DNA of 64,000 nt from Cognataquiflexum aquatile (GTDB lineage Bacteria > Bacteroidota > Bacteroidia > Cytophagales > Cyclobacteriaceae), in assembly GCF_003316845.1 (NCBI RefSeq), contig NZ_QMIK01000003.1:1-64000 (forward strand), in the 5' to 3' direction. The notes beneath the pieces are model-generated. The model was not told the origin of the DNA and ran no database searches. It worked only from the letters and a program-made list of their open reading frames with translations. This document shows positions 42,847 to 52,395 of the stretch, one piece after another. A program made the position numbers and the translations under genes. Numbering within the stretch: position 1 is the first letter of the stretch; each line of letters starts with the position of its first letter.

Positions 42847-45405
42847 TTATCTCGCTGTACCTGACTGAATCGTCTGTCCAAAGAAGATGGCATTCATAAA
42901 CAACTTATTGGTGCCAAACCAAAATCCTCTGAAATTGGGATTGTCCACAAATCCGATTACCCTGCCTCTTCCAACTCCTGATACCCTGATCGCACCGGAA
43001 TTTTTGATATGTTCCAAGTTGCTTGGATGGATGTAACCACTTGCCAACGGGTTGGCTGTATACACCATCGGATTGGCATAGGCGTTTTCAGCCGGAACCA
43101 TAAAGAGGTTATCTCCCCGGAAAGTATATAACTCCGGTTTTTCATATCCATATCCGATAGGGTGGGTAATGTCCAGGTTGACATGGAATATGGCACCTCC
43201 TGTGACTTTTGCCCCGGTGGCATTTCCATAGTCTGCATAACTTCTCTGTACCAAAGTATCCTTGGTTTCGTCCTCTTTGAATTTGAATGTTGCAATTTCA
43301 TTTTGACCAAACCAGTTCAGAGCTCTTCCTGTCGCAATCACAGTTCCTCCGTCTCTCACCCAATTTTTGGTTTTCTCCGCACCGGATTTTCCCAATTGGT
43401 TATAACTGCCATCAGAGAAAACAATGACATTGTACCTGCTCAAATCCGCAGCATTGAACCGGTCGACCGGTAAAAGCGTGACTGGCATTTGGAACCTTTG
43501 GTCCAACAAATGCCAGACTTCGCCAGCATCGCTGCTGTTGACACCTCCATCCACCAAGATGGCTATTTCTGGTTTTTGGAGCACATCAATACTTGGGGAA
43601 CCGATATTGACACCACCTGAATAGCCGGTAGTGACGGCATGGATTTCAATTCCTGCTTCTTCGGCTGCTTTCACCAAGTCATTGTATAATTCTTGGTCTG
43701 TGGCCTGCGATTGTCCTTTGCTGACGATGATGCTTCCACGTTTCATTTTGACATTCTCAGGTAAAGTTATTTCTTGATGTATAACCCTGACCAAATACCC
43801 TTTGTCCATCAGCGCATAGGCTGCTTTGGGAGCATAATATTCGCTCCATCCAAACATATAGCTGTAAGCACCAGGCTGTCCGATAACTTTCCCCTTTGCT
43901 TTTGTGAAATTTTTTGGAACCTCTTCTACATTGGCAAGATTCAGGATCTTGCTGCTCAATTCCATATAGTCCAAGTTGAAAGCCATCGGCATGGTCCATG
44001 CCGAAACATCATAGAAAAGGCTGTCAGTGAATGTGGTTCTTGTCTCAAACAAAGATTTGATCAACCGGTATTGGGGCTGGTTGAGGGGTACGATGTATGC
44101 CTTTTCTTTTTCAAATTCAACGCCATTGACAGAAATGTCCTCTTTCAGACTGAACAGATCGATGTCATGCTGCAAGATCATATCCGCCAGATGGTAGGTC
44201 CTTCCCGCATCTTCTTTGGATCCGAAGATTAAGGCTTTGTTGGTATCGGCATCGTATTCGGTCTTTGCTTCTTTGTAAAAATCTCTGAGGTAGGTATTCA
44301 ATTCCACCCGCATTTCCCTTGCCGCTTCGAATGAGGACAAAGTGGTGGTAAACTGGTTTTTGATCGTGAAAGCAAAAGTCAGAGGACCGTAGATGGTTTC
44401 CTGCAGATGCCCTCTTGAGCTTGCCTGCTCAAAAAGGATTCCGATCGAACCCTGCACATCCGGGTAAGTGGATCCTTTGCCGTAATAAAAATCATCGAAA
44501 TCTTCTTGGCTGTAATACAGGGAACCGATTTTGTCGAGATGCTTTGCATGGTATTGACCGATTTTCTCTGCCAGTTCAAAACTCTTTTTTGGGGTCAAAG
44601 GATGGTTTCTCGCGGGTACACCTGGCTGAAAGAAGAAGGTGCTGTTGGATCCCATTTCGTGAAAATCAAGGTGGATATTTGGCAGCCATTCTTGGACTTT
44701 CGCTACGCGGTTTCTTGATTCGGGATGCTGTGCAGGCAACCAATCCCTGTTTAAGTCAAACCAATAGTGGTTGGTACGGCCTCTTGGCCAAGCTTCATTG
44801 AGCTCGCGGTTGACAGGATCGCCGTTCATGACGTAGCTTTTGTGGGAGTTGACCCAAGAGGCAAACCTGTTGACACCATCGGGATTAAGTGCCGGGTCCA
44901 AGAGAATGACAATATTGTCGAGATCGGCAGCTATTTCGTTTGCTGCTGCAAAATGGTACGCCGCCAAAAGTGAAGCATTTACAGCACTTGGTTCATTGCC
45001 ATGGACAGAATATCCGGCCCACATGACCAAAGGCATGTTTTCAATAGCCACATTTGAAGAAGGGTCCCGGAGTTTTTTTCTTTCGGATTTGATCTGATCC
45101 AACTTGCCGTGATTGGCCGGAGAGGTAATGGTCAGGACGATTTGCGGACGCATTTCATAAGTTCGTCCGATGACCTCAATGCTCACCCGATCCGATGCCG
45201 CCGCGACAGCCTGCATGTACATGACTACCTGGTCATGGGTGGCATGCCAATCCCCGACTTCAAATCCAAGAACCTGTTTTGGAGTAGGGATGGCAGGATT
45301 ATAAGTGTATCCTTCTGGGAGGTAATAACTCAAACTATTTTGGGCTTTTACAGGTAAAATCAGCCAGGACAATAAGGCGATCAGAAAAATTTTGGTGGTT
45401 TTCAT
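42847..45405 (-). CDS. M14 family zinc carboxypeptidase-like secreted protein
   Basis: This 852-residue exported protein has a signal peptide (FLIALLSWLILPVKAQ) and an M14 catalytic domain (about 45-340) with zinc ligands in GYSVHGNEPS and a further motif NIHLDFHEMGS, and ALNPDGVNRF. The C-terminal half (about 400-852) contains a class I glutamine-amidotransferase-like region (IAILVDGGVNSSDAGEVWHLL, NVIVFSDGSYNQ). It probably trims peptides in the periplasm or outside the cell. Large M14 proteins of this layout are common in Bacteroidota. It stands alone on the minus strand. Confidence 0.9.
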   Translation of the reverse strand: MKTTKIFLIALLSWLILPVKAQNSLSYYLPEGYTYNPAIPTPKQVLGFEVGDWHATHDQVVMYMQAVAAASDRVSIEVIGRTYEMRPQIVLTITSPANHGKLDQIKSERKKLRDPSSNVAIENMPLVMWAGYSVHGNEPSAVNASLLAAYHFAAANEIAADLDNIVILLDPALNPDGVNRFASWVNSHKSYVMNGDPVNRELNEAWPRGRTNHYWFDLNRDWLPAQHPESRNRVAKVQEWLPNIHLDFHEMGSNSTFFFQPGVPARNHPLTPKKSFELAEKIGQYHAKHLDKIGSLYYSQEDFDDFYYGKGSTYPDVQGSIGILFEQASSRGHLQETIYGPLTFAFTIKNQFTTTLSSFEAAREMRVELNTYLRDFYKEAKTEYDADTNKALIFGSKEDAGRTYHLADMILQHDIDLFSLKEDISVNGVEFEKEKAYIVPLNQPQYRLIKSLFETRTTFTDSLFYDVSAWTMPMAFNLDYMELSSKILNLANVEEVPKNFTKAKGKVIGQPGAYSYMFGWSEYYAPKAAYALMDKGYLVRVIHQEITLPENVKMKRGSIIVSKGQSQATDQELYNDLVKAAEEAGIEIHAVTTGYSGGVNIGSPSIDVLQKPEIAILVDGGVNSSDAGEVWHLLDQRFQMPVTLLPVDRFNAADLSRYNVIVFSDGSYNQLGKSGAEKTKNWVRDGGTVIATGRALNWFGQNEIATFKFKEDETKDTLVQRSYADYGNATGAKVTGGAIFHVNLDITHPIGYGYEKPELYTFRGDNLFMVPAENAYANPMVYTANPLASGYIHPSNLEHIKNSGAIRVSGVGRGRVIGFVDNPNFRGFWFGTNKLFMNAIFFGQTIQSGTAR

Positions 45406-45496
45406 GATACAATAGTTTTTGATTGGGGGTCAATTTTAAGGTAATGTTTTCAGAAAAATGAGTAATTTCGTTTAAGAGGTAAAAAAATGAGGTACT

Positions 45497-45733
45497 ATGG
45501 TGATGTTTATTTTTAATTTTCCGGCAGGTCTGATGTTGTTTGGGCTTTTGTTCTTCGCATTTTGGCTATATGCTTTGGTGGATGTGGTCAAGTCAGATTT
45601 CAAGGATCCAAATATGAAATTGATCTGGATCATTGTATTGCTTTTTGCCAATCCGATCGGGCCATTTGTTTATTTTGGCTTGGCAAAAAACCAAAAAGGA
45701 GGACGTACTCGCAGCAATTACTTTAACAGATAA
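45497..45733 (+). CDS. Small PLDc_N domain membrane protein
   Basis: This 78-residue protein has two membrane helices with the PLDc_N motif: FWLYALVDVVKSDFKDPNMK and LIWIIVLLFANPIGPFVYFG. The domain is found in front of cardiolipin synthases and as free small proteins; alone it has no known enzyme activity. ATG 45503 two codons later is an alternative start. It is followed after 3 bases by a second, shorter relative, so the two are co-translated. Confidence 0.8.
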   Translation: MVMFIFNFPAGLMLFGLLFFAFWLYALVDVVKSDFKDPNMKLIWIIVLLFANPIGPFVYFGLAKNQKGGRTRSNYFNR

Positions 45734-45736
45734 AAT

Positions 45737-45913
45737 ATGTTTGGAATAGGGTTACTCGGATTGGCGATCTACATCTTCACGATTTATGATGTAGTGAGCA
45801 GTAAGTTTGGAGGCAATAACGACAAGCTTGTTTGGGTTTTGATCGTGATTTTTCTTCCATTGATTGGAACGATACTTTGGTTTTTGATGGGGAGAAAGAC
45901 AGCGAGTAGGTAA
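45737..45913 (+). CDS. Tiny PLDc_N-like membrane protein
   Basis: This 58-residue open frame starts at ATG 45737, 3 bases after the previous stop, and ends in TAA 45911-45913. It translates as MFGIGLLGLAIYIFTIYDVV, then SSKFGGNNDKLVWVLIVIFL and PLIGTILWFLMGRKTASR. It has the same two-helix pattern as its neighbour, with the LVWVLIVIFLPLIGTILW signature of PLDc_N. It is convergent with the TIGR01777 gene 14 bases away. Its function is unknown. Confidence 0.8.
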   Translation: MFGIGLLGLAIYIFTIYDVVSSKFGGNNDKLVWVLIVIFLPLIGTILWFLMGRKTASR

Positions 45914-45927
45914 GGATTCTAATTCTA

Positions 45928-46824
45928 CTATTTTCCATATACCCCCTTCATCGCCTCATCCAATTCGGGATATTTGAATTCAAACCCTGCGGATTGGATT
46001 TTTTTGGAAGAGACTTTGTTGCCTCCCAAGACCATCAAAGCCATTTCTCCCAAGATCAACTTCAAACCAAAACCGGGAACACCAAAACCGATAAAGGGTT
46101 TGCCTGCATTCTTCGCAGCAGTTTTGGTAAGTTCCGCGTTGGTAGCGGGATTGGGTCCAACAGCGTTGTAAGTTCCTGAGACTTTTTCATTTTTGACAGC
46201 AAAAGAAAACATCCTCGCCAAGTCTTCGATTACGATCCAACTCATCCATTGCTTGCCGCTTCCGAGTGGCACGGCAACAGGAGGTTTCATCATTTCTTTG
46301 AGAGCGCCGCCGTCTTTGTCCAAGACAATGCCGATCCGTAGCAAGACTGTCCTTAAACCCAAATTTGCCATTTTCTTCACTTCATTTTCCCAAGCTACCA
46401 CAACCTTTGCAAGGAAGTCAGTTCCGGGTTTTTCATTTTCAGCCACAGTTTTGTCTCCGGTATCAAAACCGTAATACCCCACCGCCGACGCAGAGATAAA
46501 TGCTTCAGGTTTATTTTTCGCGTTTTTTACCGCTTCATAAAGTAGGGCAGAGGATTGGGTCCTACTTTCCAAAATGGCTTTTTTTCTTTCATCCGTCCAT
46601 CTTTTTTCGGCAACGCCTTCTCCCGCAAGGTGGATAATCCCATCCGCCCATTCGATGGCAGCCTTGTCGATGGTTTTTTTATCTATGTCCCAAGCAAAAG
46701 ATTTTTGGGTGTATTTCTTGGGATCCCTACTTAGCCAGGCGACAGAGAGACCTTCCGATTCCAATTGTTGGGTGATTTTTTTCCCAACCAAACCCGAACC
46801 ACCTGTGATCAATATATTTTTCAT
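45928..46824 (-). CDS. TIGR01777 family epimerase-like protein (YfcH type)
   Basis: This 298-residue extended SDR protein has the NAD(P) motif ITGGSGLVGKKI, WADGIIHLAGEGVAEKRW and the active-site-like SASAVGYYG. The C-terminal DUF1731 region contains GFGVPGFGLKLILGEMALM and ends AMKGVYGK. Members are nucleoside-diphosphate-sugar epimerase-like but the substrate is unknown. The start ATG 46824 gives the dinucleotide fold at residue 5. Single gene. Confidence 0.93.
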   Translation of the reverse strand: MKNILITGGSGLVGKKITQQLESEGLSVAWLSRDPKKYTQKSFAWDIDKKTIDKAAIEWADGIIHLAGEGVAEKRWTDERKKAILESRTQSSALLYEAVKNAKNKPEAFISASAVGYYGFDTGDKTVAENEKPGTDFLAKVVVAWENEVKKMANLGLRTVLLRIGIVLDKDGGALKEMMKPPVAVPLGSGKQWMSWIVIEDLARMFSFAVKNEKVSGTYNAVGPNPATNAELTKTAAKNAGKPFIGFGVPGFGLKLILGEMALMVLGGNKVSSKKIQSAGFEFKYPELDEAMKGVYGK

Positions 46825-46952
46825 GTTTCTTTTTCTCTAGGTTATAAACCAATTGGGGGGCTTTTGTTTTAATGAATATTCTATTCATTTGGAAACTTGT
46901 TGATGAGAAACCAGATTTAGATTCCGAATTTTTGGGACTAAACCAAACATCT

Positions 46953-46971
46953 GTCATCCGTCATCGGTCAA
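46953..46971. repeat. 19-base intergenic word, copy 2
   Basis: This is identical to 27005-27023 (GTCATCCGTCATCGGTCAA), 20 kb away, in the gap between the TIGR01777 and crcB genes. Confidence 0.6.
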
Positions 46972-47032
46972 TATTTGCACCCAATTAGATATAGACTCAG
47001 TTTTTCCTTATGAATCTTCCATCAATAAATGC

Positions 47033-47398
47033 TCATCTTGAAATTGCATATCCCAAAAACACAGCCAATATTCCAATAACCACACTTCCAAGAATATAAG
47101 TCAAAGCAATGAAGTAATTTCCTGCCTGAAGCAAATTCAGGTTTTCAGAAGAGAAAGTTGAAAATGTCGTAAATCCACCACAAAAACCGGTGATCAACAG
47201 CAAAGACCAATCATTTGGAATATGCTCATTTTTGGTAAAATAACCCATCAAAAGACCGATCAGAAGGCAACCAATGATGTTTGCAGAAAAAGTAGCGAGG
47301 GGAATTTCTTCAGAAAATCTCGCGGTCCATATTTTGATCAGGTAACGGAATATACTCCCGACACCGCCGCCGATGCCTACCAAAATGATTTGTTTCAT
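47033..47398 (-). CDS. crcB: Fluoride efflux channel CrcB/Fluc
   Basis: This 121-residue four-helix protein exports fluoride as a dual-topology dimer. Family motifs are GIGGGVGSIFRYLI near the N-terminus, LATFSANIIGCLLIG with the pore Asn, and GFCGGFTTFSTFSSE with the Phe-box and central Na+ site. The length is standard. No fluoride riboswitch was found upstream. Single gene. Confidence 0.94.
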   Translation of the reverse strand: MKQIILVGIGGGVGSIFRYLIKIWTARFSEEIPLATFSANIIGCLLIGLLMGYFTKNEHIPNDWSLLLITGFCGGFTTFSTFSSENLNLLQAGNYFIALTYILGSVVIGILAVFLGYAISR

Positions 47399-47577
47399 GA
47401 ACTCAAATTTGTGTGAATGTTGATTTTTAAGAATGTAAAAACCTGTATGGAATTAAAATTAGAGAAATTAAATTGAACAAAACCTAAAAATGGCACTGTC
47501 CTTCCTAGGTTCATGAAACATTTTCCCGAAATTTTGACTTGATTTATAGTCCAATATCCAAAAATCCAACATCAAAG

Positions 47578-50385
47578 ATGAAGTTCAAAAAAATATGTCA
47601 GGTACTCTTATTCATTTTTTTACCCTTTTTCTCGCTTTTTGCTCAGAGCAACTTTGACCAAAAAGTACCGCTCGATCCAAGGGTGAAGGTGGGAAAACTA
47701 GAAAACGGCCTGACTTACTACATCCAACAAAACCCAAAGCCTGAAAACAAAGTGGAGCTTCGGCTTGCAATCAATGCAGGCTCTATCCTGGAAGATGATG
47801 ACCAATTAGGCTTGGCGCATTTTACGGAGCATATGGCCTTCAATGGAACCAAGAACTTTGAGAAAAATGAATTGATCTCCTATCTCCAATCTATCGGGAT
47901 ATCTTTTGGGGGAGACCTGAATGCCTACACAGGATTTGATGAGACGGTATATATCCTGCCTATTCCTTCTGATGATGAAGAAAAGCTGAGGAATGGGTTT
48001 TTGGTTTTGAGTGATTGGGCAGGGGGAATTCTGATGAATGAGGAGGATATCGACAGCGAACGAAGCATCATCGTCGAGGAGTGGCGCACGGGTCAGGGGT
48101 ATACCCAAAGGATGCGCGACCAATATTTTCCGGTCATTTTCCACAACAGCCGCTATGCGGAAAGACTACCGATCGGGAAAATGGATATCATCGAAAACTT
48201 CGAATATGAAACCATCAGAAGGTTTTACAGAGATTGGTATCGGCCGGACAACATGGCGGTGGTGGCAGTCGGAGATGTGGCACCGGAAAAATTGGAAGCT
48301 TTGATTCTGGAATATTTTGGAAAACTTGAAAACCCTGCCGATCCTAAAGAAAGAAAGCTTTTTGAAGTTCCCGAGCACAAGGAGACCTTCGTCAGTATCG
48401 TCACAGACAAGGAAGCTCCGGGAATCCAAATCCAACTTTTTTATAAGCATAAAGCTCTTCCAACCCAAACCAGAGCAGATTACCGCAACTTTTTGTTACG
48501 TACATTTTATGGAGGAATGCTGACCCAAAGATTGGATGAAATCAGGCAAAAGCCGGATGCGCCTTTCATTTTTGCCGGAACAGGTTATGGAAATTTTGTC
48601 CGTGACCTTGACTATTTCTCTGCTTCGGGCGTGGTCGCCACGGGAAAAATCGAAGCAGGCATCCAATCCCTGATTGTGGAAAATGAGAAGGTGGCACAGT
48701 TTGGATTTACCCAAGCCGAACTCGATCGGGTGAAGCGCGCTGTGCTCAACAATGCCGAGAGGACTTTCAAAGAAATGGACAAAGCAGAATCCAGATCCAT
48801 CGTCAACCGCTATGTCAACCATTTTCTTGAGGGAGGTTTTGCAGATGGGGAAGCTTGGAAATATGAGTTTTATAAAGAGATTATCCCAAATATCACGCTG
48901 GAAGAAATCAATGCCCTCGCCAAGCAATTGGTCAGAGACGAAAACCGTGTAATCGTCATCACTGCACCGGATACAGAAAAGGAAAACCTGCCGTCAGAGG
49001 AAGCTGTTTTGGCACTTTTCGATGCCGTGGACCAAATGAAGATTGAACCCTACCAAGAGAAATTATTGGCTGATAAGCTTATCCAAAACCTGCCTCAGCC
49101 AGGGAAAATCATAGAAAGCAAACATGTAGCCTCCATCGACATCCATGAAATCCTGCTTTCCAATGGCGTAAAGGTTTTTGTCAAATCCACCGACTTTAAG
49201 AATGACGAAATCCTGTTTTCAGCTACAGGAAAAGGGGGCGTTTCCTTGTATGGAGAAGAAGACCACTACACGGCCAACTATGCCGGAGTATTGATCAATG
49301 TGATGGGAATCGGTGATTTTTCACCTTCGGATCTTAGAAAAGTTTTGGCAGGAAAAACCGTTTCCGTGACCCCAAATATTGGTTTGTATTCTCAGAATAT
49401 AGCCGGTTCATTTTCGCCCAAAGAATTGGAAACGACTATGCAGTTGATCCACTTGAATTTTACCGCACCTCGAAAAGACCAAGAACTCTTTGATGTCTAT
49501 ATCGCCAACCAAAAGACCCAATTGGCAAGTGCGCAGGCCAATCCGGATTACCAGTTTTCAAAGCAGGTAAGCAAAATTTTGGCAAACGGACATCCTCGGG
49601 CAGCCGGGATTTTTGATCCGGAGGATTTGGATAAAATTGACTTGGACAGGGGTTTGGAAATGTATGCCGAGAGGTTTTCAAATGCTGCAAATTTTGAGTT
49701 TTTCTTCACTGGCAATATTGCCTTGGAGACTTTCAAACCAATGTTGGAACAATATATCGGCAGCCTTCCTTCCGACCCTGATTCCCTTGATACATTTAGG
49801 GATTTGGGTATCCGCACCCCAAAAGGCAGGTCTGAAAGCATTCATGTCGGCACTGATGATAAGTCTCAGGTCATCATGCTTTTCACCGGAGAGACAGAAT
49901 ATGACCGAAAGAAAGCTGCAGATATGATTTACCTGGGAGAAATCCTGACCATCAAGCTGATCGAATCCCTTCGGGAACAAATCGGCGGAGTATATGGGGT
50001 AGGTGCCAATGGAAGCATGGGAATCTTTCCGGTGGGGAATTTCTCTTTTTCGATCGGTTTTCCCTGCAGTCCTGATATGGTAGACAACCTCATCGAAGCA
50101 GCTTGGTCAGAAGTCAGAAAGATCCAGGAAAACGGTCCGACAGACGAAGACCTGAACAAAGTCAAGGAGAAAAGAAGGATATCTTTGGAAGAAAACCTCA
50201 AGCGAAATAATTATTGGCTTGGACAGCTTTCTGCGGTGAGGACGTACAATTTATCTTGGGAAGCCCTGTTGGACGGCCAAAAAGCCATCGAATCCATGAC
50301 CAAAGAAAGAATCCAAAAAGCAGCACAGGAGTTTTTGACAAAAGAAAACCTGTTGGAGATCAAGAAATTTCCTGCAGTGAAATAA
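47578..50385 (+). CDS. M16 family zinc metalloprotease, secreted
   Basis: This 935-residue protein has a signal peptide (VLLFIFLPFFSLFAQ) from ATG 47578 and two M16 repeats. The N-terminal half holds the inverse zinc motif HFTEHMAFNGT (HxxEH, near residue 78) and the downstream Glu in ERSIIVEEWR. The C-terminal half (from about 530) lacks HxxEH and is the usual inactive partner, with REQIGGVYGVGANG near its end. It probably degrades peptides in the periplasm or outer membrane. It lies 48 bases before pnuC, but a functional link is not evident. Confidence 0.93.
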   Translation: MKFKKICQVLLFIFLPFFSLFAQSNFDQKVPLDPRVKVGKLENGLTYYIQQNPKPENKVELRLAINAGSILEDDDQLGLAHFTEHMAFNGTKNFEKNELISYLQSIGISFGGDLNAYTGFDETVYILPIPSDDEEKLRNGFLVLSDWAGGILMNEEDIDSERSIIVEEWRTGQGYTQRMRDQYFPVIFHNSRYAERLPIGKMDIIENFEYETIRRFYRDWYRPDNMAVVAVGDVAPEKLEALILEYFGKLENPADPKERKLFEVPEHKETFVSIVTDKEAPGIQIQLFYKHKALPTQTRADYRNFLLRTFYGGMLTQRLDEIRQKPDAPFIFAGTGYGNFVRDLDYFSASGVVATGKIEAGIQSLIVENEKVAQFGFTQAELDRVKRAVLNNAERTFKEMDKAESRSIVNRYVNHFLEGGFADGEAWKYEFYKEIIPNITLEEINALAKQLVRDENRVIVITAPDTEKENLPSEEAVLALFDAVDQMKIEPYQEKLLADKLIQNLPQPGKIIESKHVASIDIHEILLSNGVKVFVKSTDFKNDEILFSATGKGGVSLYGEEDHYTANYAGVLINVMGIGDFSPSDLRKVLAGKTVSVTPNIGLYSQNIAGSFSPKELETTMQLIHLNFTAPRKDQELFDVYIANQKTQLASAQANPDYQFSKQVSKILANGHPRAAGIFDPEDLDKIDLDRGLEMYAERFSNAANFEFFFTGNIALETFKPMLEQYIGSLPSDPDSLDTFRDLGIRTPKGRSESIHVGTDDKSQVIMLFTGETEYDRKKAADMIYLGEILTIKLIESLREQIGGVYGVGANGSMGIFPVGNFSFSIGFPCSPDMVDNLIEAAWSEVRKIQENGPTDEDLNKVKEKRRISLEENLKRNNYWLGQLSAVRTYNLSWEALLDGQKAIESMTKERIQKAAQEFLTKENLLEIKKFPAVK

Positions 50386-50433
50386 ACTACTTGGTCTCAT
50401 GGCTGATTATCTTTTTATACCTTAATTCGCTTT

Positions 50434-51057
50434 ATGGATTTACAATGGATTTGGGAAGGAATGAAGGCGGGAGTCGCGCAGATGACCTGGCTGGAGGCAT
50501 TTGCAGTGTTTTTTGGGATTGCGAGTGTCTATTATTCCATCAAAAAAAACATCCTTGTTTTCCCCACTGGGATGGTCAGCACCATCATCTACGTCTATAT
50601 CTGTCTGAAGTATAAGCTATATGCAGATATGGGCATTAATGCCTACTACTTTGCCATGTCGATTTACGGCTGGTATCTCTGGAGCAGACCAACCGACGGA
50701 AAAGAACAATTACCGGTCACATGGCTGGACAGAAATGGCATCATCCACTCCGTATCGCTATTTTTTGGATCTTTTGCGGTATTGTATCTGGTATTGGAAA
50801 ATCTCACGGATAGCGATGTGCCGGCATGGGATTCTTTTACGACTGCTTCAGCCTTTGTCGGTATGTGGCTGATGGCCAAAAAGAAAGTGGAAAACTGGAT
50901 TGCTTGGATCGTTACAGATATTGTTTCAGTGCCTTTGTATTTTTACAAAGGACTGATGTTGACTTCTTTTCAGTTTTTGTTTTTCACAGTTTTAGCTGTC
51001 CTCGGTTTGATTGCCTGGATCAAAACTGCCAAAGTAGAAAAGGAGGCATATGCTTAA
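50434..51057 (+). CDS. pnuC: Nicotinamide riboside transporter PnuC
   Basis: This 207-residue inner-membrane protein has about seven helices and takes up nicotinamide riboside by facilitated diffusion. Family features are VFFGIASVYYSIKKNILVFP, INAYYFAMSIYGWYLW and the substrate-site motif NWIAWIVTDIVSVPLYFYKG. Transport depends on phosphorylation inside, provided by the next gene, which it overlaps by 8 bases. The pair therefore forms an NAD salvage unit. Confidence 0.94.
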   Translation: MDLQWIWEGMKAGVAQMTWLEAFAVFFGIASVYYSIKKNILVFPTGMVSTIIYVYICLKYKLYADMGINAYYFAMSIYGWYLWSRPTDGKEQLPVTWLDRNGIIHSVSLFFGSFAVLYLVLENLTDSDVPAWDSFTTASAFVGMWLMAKKKVENWIAWIVTDIVSVPLYFYKGLMLTSFQFLFFTVLAVLGLIAWIKTAKVEKEAYA

Positions 51058-51571
51058 AAAAGTGGTCATCATCGGCCCGGAATCCACAGGAAAAAGCACC
51101 TTGGCAGAAAATCTTTCAGGTTATTTTGGCTGCCTTTGGGTTCCCGAATTTGCGAGGGAATACCTTGACAACCTGGACCGACCCTATTCCTATGATGACC
51201 TGACAGAAATTGCAAAAGGACAGATTGGTCTCGAAGATGAATTTGGCTTGAAATCCAAAGATCTCTTGGTATGTGATACCGACCTAAATGTGATCAAAGT
51301 TTGGAGTAATCATAAATACGGAAGAGTTCATCCATGGATTGAGGATCAGATCAAATCCCGCAAATACGATTTATACCTATTGACGGACATCGATATTCCT
51401 TGGAAGGATGACCCGCAACGGGAGCATCCTGATCCTACTATGAGAAAATATTTCTTTGACCTTTACCAAAAAATCCTTCTTGAATCCGGGGTTCCTTTTG
51501 CTTTCGTATCCGGAAATCAGGAAGAAAGGAAGCAACTTTCTATAGATTTTATCCACGAAAAATTGATTTGA
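51050..51571 (+). CDS. NadR-type nicotinamide riboside kinase
   Basis: This 173-residue P-loop kinase corresponds to the kinase domain of NadR without the HTH and adenylyltransferase domains. It has Walker A IIGPESTGKST at residues 8-18, WVPEFAREYLD, CDTDLNVIKVW and the lid WKDDPQREHPD. It traps imported nicotinamide riboside as NMN. The 8-base overlap with pnuC ensures coupled translation. Confidence 0.92.
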   Translation: MLKKVVIIGPESTGKSTLAENLSGYFGCLWVPEFAREYLDNLDRPYSYDDLTEIAKGQIGLEDEFGLKSKDLLVCDTDLNVIKVWSNHKYGRVHPWIEDQIKSRKYDLYLLTDIDIPWKDDPQREHPDPTMRKYFFDLYQKILLESGVPFAFVSGNQEERKQLSIDFIHEKLI

Positions 51572-51735
51572 GTCAGAATCAAAAATTGGGGATTAGTCAA
51601 AATTTTTTCAAAGGATGATTTTTGTCAGGATAATATTGTAATTTATGGAATAGTTTTGAAGACTCTAAGCATGATAAAGCCTATTGGAACCGGCCGTAAC
51701 CGGGTTTTTCATTAATACCTTTAAATAAACCCAAA

Positions 51736-52254
51736 ATGAAAAAAACCATCATTCTGATCTTTGCCTTGGGATTGATTTTTTCTACCCAGGCTTTTTCCCA
51801 AGACAAACCCAATCCTACCGAGCCTTCAAGATTGGCAGGGTACTTTAGTGTACTTAATCCCTTGGTCAAATTCAGTGGAGGGGAGACCACCAATAATTTC
51901 AGTGATGGCTATGTGATAGGATTTCCGTCAGGATTTGTACTGATGGGAAAAAGCAATAAAGCGGGATTTATCTTTGAATTGGTTCCTTTGATCCAGTTCA
52001 GTGAAGGATCAAGTAGAATGGCAAATCTGGTTTTCAATCCCGGTGTTCAGTTTCATTATCCAAATGGATGGAACTTCAACGCCTTATTGTCGTTTGAATC
52101 TTCAGGAAGGTATGGCTTTACACCCGTAATCAGCAAAACCATCAAAACAGGCCAGTTTAGCAGTTGGTTTGTAACAGTTCCGATGCCGGTGAGATTTGGC
52201 AATGATGATCCCAGTTCACTCGAATTTGCCCTACAATTGGGAGTTGCATTTTAA
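51736..52254 (+). CDS. Hypothetical secreted or outer-membrane protein
   Basis: This 172-residue protein has a signal peptide (IILIFALGLIFSTQAFSQ). The mature part has alternating beta-strands (LVFNPGVQFHYPNGWNFNAL, FSSWFVTVPMPVRFG) and a terminal Phe, suggesting a small outer-membrane barrel or barrel-like protein. No named family recognised. It stands between the NAD salvage pair and a desaturase, 165 bases after the former. Confidence 0.7.
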   Translation: MKKTIILIFALGLIFSTQAFSQDKPNPTEPSRLAGYFSVLNPLVKFSGGETTNNFSDGYVIGFPSGFVLMGKSNKAGFIFELVPLIQFSEGSSRMANLVFNPGVQFHYPNGWNFNALLSFESSGRYGFTPVISKTIKTGQFSSWFVTVPMPVRFGNDDPSSLEFALQLGVAF

Positions 52255-52297
52255 AAAATGTTAAAATTGCATTTCAACCGACCATTCGTCACTCTAA

Positions 52298-52330
52298 TTG
52301 AAAAAGCTACATTAAATTAACCTACCTTTG
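52298..52330 (+). promoter_or_regulatory. Probable promoter of the desaturase gene
   Basis: TACCTTTG (52323-52330) is a perfect TAnnTTTG box; the nearest TTG (52298-52300) is 22 bases upstream, slightly longer than usual. It leaves a leader of about 60 bases. Confidence 0.5.
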
Positions 52331-52395
52331 CAAATAACTTGCAGATATTCACCCAGTTCGTTCCAAGAATCAATACAATACATCAATAAAATAAC

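Noticed and set aside
47399-47500. Fluoride riboswitch before crcB
   Set aside because: The upstream region has no conserved aptamer words; it is AT-rich and unstructured to the eye.
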